A DNA stretch of 10,728 nucleotides from JALOAT01 sp041677345 (GTDB taxonomy: Bacteria > Pseudomonadota > Gammaproteobacteria > Thiohalomonadales > Thiohalomonadaceae), in NCBI GenBank assembly GCA_041677345.1, contig JBAYQE010000092.1:1-10728 (forward strand), in the 5' to 3' direction. Both the position numbers and the translations under genes were made by a program. This document shows positions 6,457 to 10,728 of this stretch, one piece after another. The first letter of the stretch is position 1. Every line of letters starts with the position of its first letter. The notes beneath the pieces are model-generated. The model searched no databases, was not told where the DNA came from, and worked only from the letters and a program-made list of their open reading frames with translations.

Positions 6457-8786
6457 TGAGCGCCACCGATCCCGTCCACGGCGAAGCGGTGCGCGTGCGC
6501 GGTACGGTGCAGGGCGTCGGCTTTCGCCCCACGGTGTGGCGGCTGGCACAGGAATGCCAATTGCGCGGCAGCGTGTGCAACGACGCCCAGGGCGTGTTCA
6601 TGGAGATCTGGGGTACGGCGGCCAATCTGCAAACCTTCATTCAGCGGCTGCAGGATGAGGCACCACCACTGGCGCGCATCGAGACCATCGAGCGCATGCC
6701 CCTGCAGGGTGCAGGACCCGAGGGGTTTCACATCATGGCCAGCGGTGACGGCGCGGTCAGCACCGCTGTTGCGGCCGATGCCGCCACCTGCCCGGCCTGC
6801 TTGGCCGAGGTGATGGACCCGGCCAACCGCCGCCACCGTTACGCCTTCACCAACTGCACGCACTGCGGCCCACGCCTGTCCATCATCCATGCCATTCCCT
6901 ACGACCGCGCGAATACCAGCATGGCGATGTTTGAACTGTGCCCCGAGTGCGCGCGCGAATACCGCGAGCCGGCCGACCGCCGTTTCCATGCCCAGCCCAA
7001 CGCCTGCCCCGCATGCGGCCCGCGGCTGTGGCTGGAGGATGCAATAGGTGAGGTGGTGCTCAAGGACCCGCTCGATGCCGTCGTGACCCTGTTGCGCGAG
7101 GGGCGGATCGTGGCCATCAAGGGCATTGGTGGTTTTCACCTCGCCTGCGACGCAGGCAACGAGCAAGCGGTGGCCGAATTGCGCCGGCGCAAGCTGCGCT
7201 ATCACAAGGCCTTCGCGCTGATGGCATGCGACGTGGGCATGGTGCGTCGCTATGCCCGTCTCGGCGCAGACGAGGAAGAACTGCTGCACACGCGCAGCGC
7301 GCCCATCGTGATCCTCGACGCCGCCGGCGACCCACTCGCGCCATCGCTTGCCCCCGGCCAGCGCACCCTCGGTTTCATGCTGCCGTACACGCCGTTGCAT
7401 CACCTCCTCATGGCCGCGTTGGAACGCCCCATCGTGCTCACCTCCGGCAATCGCAGTGATGAGCCGCAGGCCATCGACAACGCCGAGGCACGCGAGCGCC
7501 TGGACGGCATTGCCGACTACTGGCTCATGCACGACCGCGCCATCGTGAACCGCCTGGACGATTCCGTGGCGCGCGTCGTGGATGGTGCGCCGCGCCTGCT
7601 GCGCCGTGCGCGCGGTTATGCGCCGGCGCCAATCACCCTCCACAAGGAATTCGCCCTGGCGCCGCCCGTGATGGCCATGGGTGCCGATCTCAAGAACAGC
7701 TTCTGTCTGCTGCAGCAGGGCCGCGCCGTGGTTTCACAGCACATGGGCGATCTGGAAAATGCCGCTGCCTGGCGCGATTACCGGCACAACCTGGAGCTGT
7801 ATCGAAATCTCTTCGAACACCGTCCGGCGGCCATTGCCGTGGATCTGCACCTCAATTACGCCTCCACGCGACTTGGCCGCGAGTGTGCCGTGGAGGAGGG
7901 ACTGCCGCTCATGGAGGTGCAACACCACCATGCCCACATCGCCGCCTGCATGGCGGAGTACGGCCTTGCACCCGACGTGCAGGTGCTCGGTGTGGCACTG
8001 GACGGCCTCGGGCTCGGCGAGCATGAGGAGATCTGGGGTGGTGAGTTCTTGTTGGCGGGTTACCGCGGCTTCACGCGCCTGGCGCGCTTCATGCCGGTGT
8101 CCATGCCAGGCGGCAATCGGGCCAGCATCGAACCCTGGCGCAATGCCGTCGCCCACTTGCACCAGGCGTTCGGCTGGGAGTACGTGCGCGAACGTTTCCC
8201 GAACCTGCCGCTACTCCGGTTTTGCGAGTCATCGCGCGCGGCCCCGCTGCTGCAGATGATCGACAAGGGCATCAATTCACCGCACGCATCGAGCTGCGGG
8301 CGCTTGTTCGATGCCGTGGCTGCGACGCTCGGTATATGCGTGGAACGCGTGAGCCACGAAGGCCAGGCGGCCATCGAACTGGAGGCCCTGGCACAGCCCG
8401 TGTTTGCCGCAGAGCGAGGCGCCGGATACACAGTGAGCGAGCAACCCTGCGACGGGCTGGTCACCCTGGGCTGGCGTGAGCTCTGGGAGTCATTACTGCA
8501 CGATCTCACCGCGGGTGTGGATAAGGCCGTGATCGCCGCGCGTTTCCATCACGGCCTCGCCGTGGCGGTGGCAACGCTCGCCGTCCGCCTCGCGGGGCAT
8601 GCTGGTGTGGACACACTGGTGCTGGGCGGCGGCGTGTTTCAGAACCGCCTCCTGTGCGAGGCCGTGGCGCAGCAGTGTCGCGGGGCAGGACTGCATGTGC
8701 TGGTCCCGCGCCAGGTGCCCATCAACGATGGCGGTGTCTCCCTGGGCCAAGCGGTGGTGGCCGCCGCACACCTGCGCGGCGACTGA
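6456..8786 (+). CDS. hypF: HypF, carbamoyltransferase for NiFe hydrogenase cyanide ligands
   Basis: HypF turns carbamoyl phosphate and ATP into a carbamoyl adenylate and hands the carbamoyl group to the C-terminal Cys of HypE, the source of the CN ligands on iron. The 776-residue protein has the full domain set. An acylphosphatase domain (about 10-100) has the VQGVGFRP loop with R24 and N42. Two zinc fingers have the pattern CX2CX18CX2C at C112/C115/C134/C137 and C162/C165/C184/C187. A YrdC-like domain spans about 195-385. A Kae1-like domain follows, with QHHHAH at 489-494, LDGLGLGEHEEIWGGE at 515-530 and a GGVFQNRLL motif near the C-terminus. The start ATG at 6456 shares one base with the hoxC stop, so reinitiation is likely; an in-frame GTG at 6432 lies inside hoxC and is less likely. 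Its place directly after the sensor genes is compatible with the sensor itself needing the full Hyp machinery. Confidence 0.96.
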   Translation: MSATDPVHGEAVRVRGTVQGVGFRPTVWRLAQECQLRGSVCNDAQGVFMEIWGTAANLQTFIQRLQDEAPPLARIETIERMPLQGAGPEGFHIMASGDGAVSTAVAADAATCPACLAEVMDPANRRHRYAFTNCTHCGPRLSIIHAIPYDRANTSMAMFELCPECAREYREPADRRFHAQPNACPACGPRLWLEDAIGEVVLKDPLDAVVTLLREGRIVAIKGIGGFHLACDAGNEQAVAELRRRKLRYHKAFALMACDVGMVRRYARLGADEEELLHTRSAPIVILDAAGDPLAPSLAPGQRTLGFMLPYTPLHHLLMAALERPIVLTSGNRSDEPQAIDNAEARERLDGIADYWLMHDRAIVNRLDDSVARVVDGAPRLLRRARGYAPAPITLHKEFALAPPVMAMGADLKNSFCLLQQGRAVVSQHMGDLENAAAWRDYRHNLELYRNLFEHRPAAIAVDLHLNYASTRLGRECAVEEGLPLMEVQHHHAHIAACMAEYGLAPDVQVLGVALDGLGLGEHEEIWGGEFLLAGYRGFTRLARFMPVSMPGGNRASIEPWRNAVAHLHQAFGWEYVRERFPNLPLLRFCESSRAAPLLQMIDKGINSPHASSCGRLFDAVAATLGICVERVSHEGQAAIELEALAQPVFAAERGAGYTVSEQPCDGLVTLGWRELWESLLHDLTAGVDKAVIAARFHHGLAVAVATLAVRLAGHAGVDTLVLGGGVFQNRLLCEAVAQQCRGAGLHVLVPRQVPINDGGVSLGQAVVAAAHLRGD

Positions 8787-8788
8787 GC

Positions 8789-9133
8789 TCAATCGGCCTC
8801 GCGTACTACCAGCCGGTTCGACTCGGCAAAGCGCAGCACGAACTCATACAACCGTGTGTCCCGTGCGCTCAGCGCCGGTGACACCCACACCCCCGTCACC
8901 CCCTCGTACGTGACCACCTTCACCAGTGGATTACAGGGCAGTTGTTTCGACGGCCCGCAGTATTCGCAATCGATCGTTGCCGCCGCGGCCACGCGCTGGG
9001 CCCAGTCGCTGGGGCGGAAGGTCTTGCCGTCGGTGGTGATACCGAGGATCACGAACGGCTTGGCAGGATCGGGACGAACCGGCTTACACGCCTGGAGCCG
9101 GGGTTTGGCATCGAGCAGTGACTGAGAGGCCAT
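8789..9133 (-). CDS. DUF3579-family small protein, function unknown
   Basis: The 114-residue product carries the DUF3579 hallmark at about residues 27-47: FVILGITTDGKTFRPSDWA followed by QR. The C-terminal part (WVSPALSARDTRLYEFVLRF) is also of the family type. No function is established for the family. No signal peptide or membrane segment is seen. An unusual central stretch holds C56, C59 and C67 (CEYC then seven residues and C), plus C16 near the N-terminus, which could bind a metal or form disulfides; this is inference. The start is uncertain: ATG at 9133 is chosen because homology begins close after it. ATG at 9142 and 9205 are in frame but, like 9133, lack a clear ribosome binding site. 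The gene converges on hypF, with stop codons only 2 nt apart, so it is not part of the hox string. Confidence 0.72.
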   Translation of the reverse strand: MASQSLLDAKPRLQACKPVRPDPAKPFVILGITTDGKTFRPSDWAQRVAAAATIDCEYCGPSKQLPCNPLVKVVTYEGVTGVWVSPALSARDTRLYEFVLRFAESNRLVVREAD

Positions 9134-9198
9134 GTTTCGCATTACTTTGGAAAGTGGAAGCAATATTTGCACCGGGCTCACCGCGGAACCGGTAGCGG

Positions 9199-9238
9199 TG
9201 CGCATGCAGACCGCAGGAACCTGCCAGGAGCATGCGCA
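9199..9238. repeat. Nested inverted repeat upstream of the DUF3579 gene
   Basis: Outer arms TGCGCATGC (9199-9207) and GCATGCGCA (9230-9238) are perfect 9-bp complements. Inside them GCAGG (9213-9217) and CCTGC (9220-9224) pair around AA, with a symmetric 5+5 nt internal loop between the stems. No T-run follows on either strand, so this is not a standard intrinsic terminator. It lies 66-105 nt upstream of the chosen DUF3579 start, so an operator or cruciform role is possible. Confidence 0.6.
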
Positions 9239-9396
9239 AACCTAACAGGAAAACACACACCTAGGCCTTGTGCCGGCATGCTGCGGGAGAGAGGGACCCG
9301 CAGCGGGACGGATGGGGCTGGAGGTACAGTTGCAAGTGCCGTTCCAAGTGGATCGCGTACGTGAGTCGCTCACTGGCAAGCCCCGATTTCCTGCGC

Positions 9397-9412
9397 AATT
9401 GTCTAAACAATT
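9397..9412. repeat. Perfect 16-bp palindrome, operator-like
   Basis: AATTGT, then CTAA, then ACAATT forms perfect 6-bp arms around 4 nt in an otherwise GC-rich region. The TTGTnnnnACAA shape resembles operators of dimeric regulators such as GntR-family proteins. This is inference from shape only. It lies about 40 nt before the first recognisable peroxiredoxin residues. Confidence 0.4.
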
Positions 9413-9449
9413 CCGGCTTCCAGGCCGATGCGCCCCCTTGTCAACGATA

Positions 9450-9894
9450 ATGTTGCAAAACCTGGGTGTGGAAGTGATCGCTGTCAGCGTGGACAGCCAT
9501 TTCGTCCACAAGATGGAACGACCACGAATTGAGCAAGATGGTGCAGGGCGGCGTGCCCTTCCACATGGCCTCCGATCAGGCCGGCAATGTGGGGCGGGCC
9601 TATGGTGTCTGGGATGAGGGCCAGGGCATCGAACTGCGCGGACGCTTCATCATCGACCCGGACGGCATCATCCAGGCCATGGAACTGCTCACACCGCCGG
9701 TCGGCCACAAGCTCGCGGAAACCATTCGTCAGGTCCAGGCCTACCAGCACGTGCGCAACACGGGCGGCAAGGAAGCCATGCCTGCAGGCTGGGAGCCGGG
9801 CAGGCCGACCCTCACCCCGGGCTCGGACCTGGTGGGCAAGGTGTGGGAGGTGTGGAAGCCATTCCATGGAATGACCGGTCGTCCCGGCGTGTGA
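9450..9894 (+). pseudogene. Peroxiredoxin (AhpC/TSA family) remnant, 5'-truncated and frameshifted
   Basis: Two frames together read as the C-terminal two thirds of an AhpC/TSA-type peroxiredoxin. Frame one, from about 9450 to 9515, gives LGVEVIAVSVDSHFVHKM. Frame two, from 9514, gives WNDHELSKMVQGGVPF, then RGRFIIDPDGIIQAMELLTP, PPVGHKLAETIRQ and TGGKEAMPAGWEPG, ending at TGA 9892-9894. The junction ATGGAAC fits an ancestral ATGTGGAAC (Met-Trp-Asn) that lost two bases. The first ~70 residues, including the strand before the peroxidatic Cys and the Cys motif itself, cannot be found upstream. No Cys remains in the readable homologous part, so it cannot act as a peroxidase. An alternative is a sequencing or assembly error at the 2-nt gap, but that would not restore the missing N-terminus. 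A protein could still start at TTG 9529, giving 121 residues, but I think it unlikely to be functional. Confidence 0.75.
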
Positions 9895-9898
9895 AGGA

Positions 9899-9932
9899 AA
9901 CACCATCCGGCTGCGATCCGGACGGTGTTCTT
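9899..9932. terminator. Terminator-like hairpin after the peroxiredoxin relic
   Basis: Arms AACACCATCCGG (9899-9910) and CCGGACGGTGTT (9918-9929) pair over 12 positions with one A-C mismatch, around a 7-nt loop. The mismatch becomes a G-U pair in a minus-strand transcript. The plus side is followed by TTCTT; the minus side by a pyrimidine-rich TTTCCTTC. It begins 5 nt after the stop codon. A weak, possibly bidirectional intrinsic terminator is the best reading. Confidence 0.55.
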
Positions 9933-9996
9933 GCAGGAGCGGTCATTGCGGTAGCAGCGATGCTGCGACGGAGCGTTCCAGGCCGAACCCGGCCAA

Positions 9997-10073
9997 GTCA
10001 CGTAGGCGCTTGAGCGCCAACGTGACCTACGACGTATGTTTTCCCCGCAGGTCACGTTGCGAAGCTACGTGAC
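9997..10073. repeat. Pair of REP-like imperfect palindromes
   Basis: The first palindrome (9997-10026) pairs GTCACGTAGGCGCT with AGCGCCAACGTGAC around TG: 13 of 14 pairs, with an A-A mismatch at 10004/10019. The second (10051-10073) pairs GTCACGTTG with CTACGTGAC, again with a mismatch (T-T) at the eighth position, and closes on GCGAAGC, a sequence known to form a very stable DNA mini-hairpin. The core GTCACGTWG thus appears four times, in alternating orientation. CAACGTGACCT (10018-10028) also pairs perfectly with AGGTCACGTTG (10049-10059), and the outermost 9-nt arms pair perfectly as well. The layout is that of repetitive extragenic palindromes or a REPIN. Copies elsewhere in the genome cannot be seen from this window. 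Confidence 0.7.
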
Positions 10074-10107
10074 ATTCTTTGAAGCTATACGCCATTCACA
10101 CGCCAAT

Positions 10108-10111
10108 GGAA
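10108..10111 (+). promoter_or_regulatory. Probable ribosome binding site of the acetyltransferase gene
   Basis: GGAA lies 8 nt before the ATG at 10120. It is modest, but it favours this start over the in-frame upstream codon at 10036, whose product would be encoded through the palindromic repeat. Confidence 0.4.
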
Positions 10112-10119
10112 CCCGCCTG

Positions 10120-10710
10120 ATGCACCTCATAGACATCAACGCTGCCGATGAACCGCAGCGCCACGCCGCCGCGCACATCCTTCGGCGTGCACTGGCCCAT
10201 GTGCCATCGGCCTGGAACACGGATTCGTCGGCGCGCGCCGAAGTGGACAGCTTCGTGGGCAATGCGGAGCGCATCGCCCTGCTGGCCCTGGAAGGCGATG
10301 CCGTGCGCGGCTGGATCGGTGCCATCCGCCACACCCGATTCGCGTGGGAGCTGCATCCGCTCGTCGTGGATCCAGCCTTCCAGCGGCAGGGCTGGGGCAC
10401 GCGGCTGGTCACCGCCCTGGAGCAGGCAGCGCGCGCGGAAGGCGTGATCACCCTCTGGCTGGGCAGCGACGACGATTTCGGCGGCACCAGCCTGTACGGC
10501 CAGGACCTCTATCCCGACGTCCTTGGCAAGCTCGCGGACCTGCATGCAACGCGGGGACATCCCTTCACCTTCTACCAGCGCCTCGGCTACACCGTGACCG
10601 GCGTGCTCCCGGACGTGGACGGACCGGGAAAGCACGACATTATCATGGCCAAGCGGCTGACGCCGGCGACCATGCTGGCTCGCGGGGCCCCGGACCCCGA
10701 CCGAGCGTAA
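10120..10710 (+). CDS. GNAT acetyltransferase resembling AAC(6')-Ii aminoglycoside acetyltransferases
   Basis: The 196-residue protein has a single GNAT fold that uses acetyl-CoA. Motif A, with the beta-4 strand WELHPLVV at 76-83, is followed by the acetyl-CoA pyrophosphate loop QRQGWG at 88-93 (Q/RxxGxG/A). The segments VITLWLGSDDDFGGTSLYG, HPFTFYQRLGYTVTGVLPD and DIIMAKRL closely follow the order and wording of chromosomal AAC(6')-Ii-type enzymes, which are about 182 residues. Family members acetylate the 6'-amine of aminoglycosides, but environmental homologues often have other or unknown substrates, so resistance is not claimed. The C-terminal ~15 residues after AKRL are extra. The start ATG 10120 lies 46 nt after the REP-like pair. 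The gene appears to stand alone; its likely promoter lies near the repeat, but no clear -35/-10 pair is seen. Confidence 0.8.
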   Translation: MHLIDINAADEPQRHAAAHILRRALAHVPSAWNTDSSARAEVDSFVGNAERIALLALEGDAVRGWIGAIRHTRFAWELHPLVVDPAFQRQGWGTRLVTALEQAARAEGVITLWLGSDDDFGGTSLYGQDLYPDVLGKLADLHATRGHPFTFYQRLGYTVTGVLPDVDGPGKHDIIMAKRLTPATMLARGAPDPDRA

Positions 10711-10728
10711 CCAGGCGCCCCATCAAGC

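Larger units (their letters stand above)
9134..9449. other. Gene-free stretch between the DUF3579 gene and the peroxiredoxin relic
   Basis: I see no convincing coding sequence on either strand. Short open frames exist but match nothing I recognise. The stretch should hold the promoter of the minus-strand DUF3579 gene. It is also where the missing 5' part of the peroxiredoxin would be expected, but no trace of the peroxidatic-cysteine motif (FxCP[TS]E) appears in any forward frame. It contains two inverted repeats, listed separately (9199-9238 and 9397-9412). Confidence 0.6.

Noticed and set aside
6544..6560. TGGCAC followed by TGC, resembling a sigma-54 -24/-12 promoter
   Set aside because: The spacing between GG and GC is 9 instead of 10 nt, and it lies inside hypF.
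6405..7643. Long minus-strand open frame (412 codons) opposite hypF
   Set aside because: It is an antisense shadow of HypF with low-complexity His/Ala/Gly-rich translation and no family resemblance.
9210..9230. Minus-strand TGGCAG...TGC upstream of the DUF3579 gene as a sigma-54 promoter for HoxA control
   Set aside because: GG and GC are again 9 nt apart and the flanking consensus bases are missing.
9997..10073. A 77-nt nested stem arrangement suggestive of a tRNA-like cloverleaf or an integron attC site
   Set aside because: No acceptor CCA, anticodon arm or T-loop sequence fits a tRNA. The arms lack the attC core boxes (RYYYAAC and GTTRRRY) and the required bulged base, and no integron genes are nearby.
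10036..10119. Upstream start for the acetyltransferase that adds 28 residues
   Set aside because: That segment would be encoded by the REP-like palindrome and has no family match, whereas ATG 10120 agrees with AAC(6')-Ii-type length.
1..10728. CRISPR array, transposase or tRNA/rRNA genes
   Set aside because: No regularly spaced direct repeats, no transposase motifs and no structural RNA signatures were seen.

Overview
The window looks like a chromosome or megaplasmid segment from a GC-rich beta- or gammaproteobacterium able to grow on or respond to hydrogen. This placement is an inference. It rests on the hoxX-hoxA-hoxJ-hoxB-hoxC gene content, the DUF3579 protein (a proteobacterial family), and the tightly overlapping high-GC genes. 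I cannot name the genus.

Positions 1-8786 hold one plus-strand gene string with almost no spacing. It consists of the 3' part of hoxX (CO synthesis for the NiFe active site under air), hoxA/hupR (NtrC-type sigma-54 activator), hoxJ/hupT (PAS histidine kinase), hoxB/hupU and hoxC/hupV (small and large subunits of the H2-sensing regulatory hydrogenase), and hypF (carbamoyltransferase for the CN ligands). Neighbours overlap by 4, 14, 4 and 1 nt; only hoxA-hoxJ has a gap, of 14 nt. Together they form a complete H2-sensing relay plus two maturation enzymes. In the well-studied homologues, H2 binding at HoxBC stops HoxJ from phosphorylating HoxA, and unphosphorylated HoxA then activates the energy-conserving hydrogenase operon. 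That target operon is not in the window and probably lies upstream. HoxC carries every hallmark of the sensor class: Ile62 and Phe110 at the gas-channel positions, Gln67 in place of the usual His, and a C-terminus ending at the active-site motif His with no cleavable tail.

From 8787 to 10728 the character changes. A small minus-strand DUF3579 gene ends 2 nt from the hypF stop. It is followed by about 316 nt with no recognisable gene but two inverted repeats. Next comes a peroxiredoxin relic that lacks its 5' part, including the peroxidatic cysteine, and carries a 2-nt deletion frameshift. A terminator-like hairpin follows, then a pair of REP-like imperfect palindromes built from the same core and sharing one mismatch position. 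The last gene is an intact GNAT acetyltransferase resembling the AAC(6')-Ii aminoglycoside acetyltransferases.

The hydrogenase part is a recognisable, known system in a compact arrangement. I did not find a wholly undescribed system. The less-charted material is the REP-like pair, the decayed peroxiredoxin locus and the cysteine-bearing DUF3579 variant.
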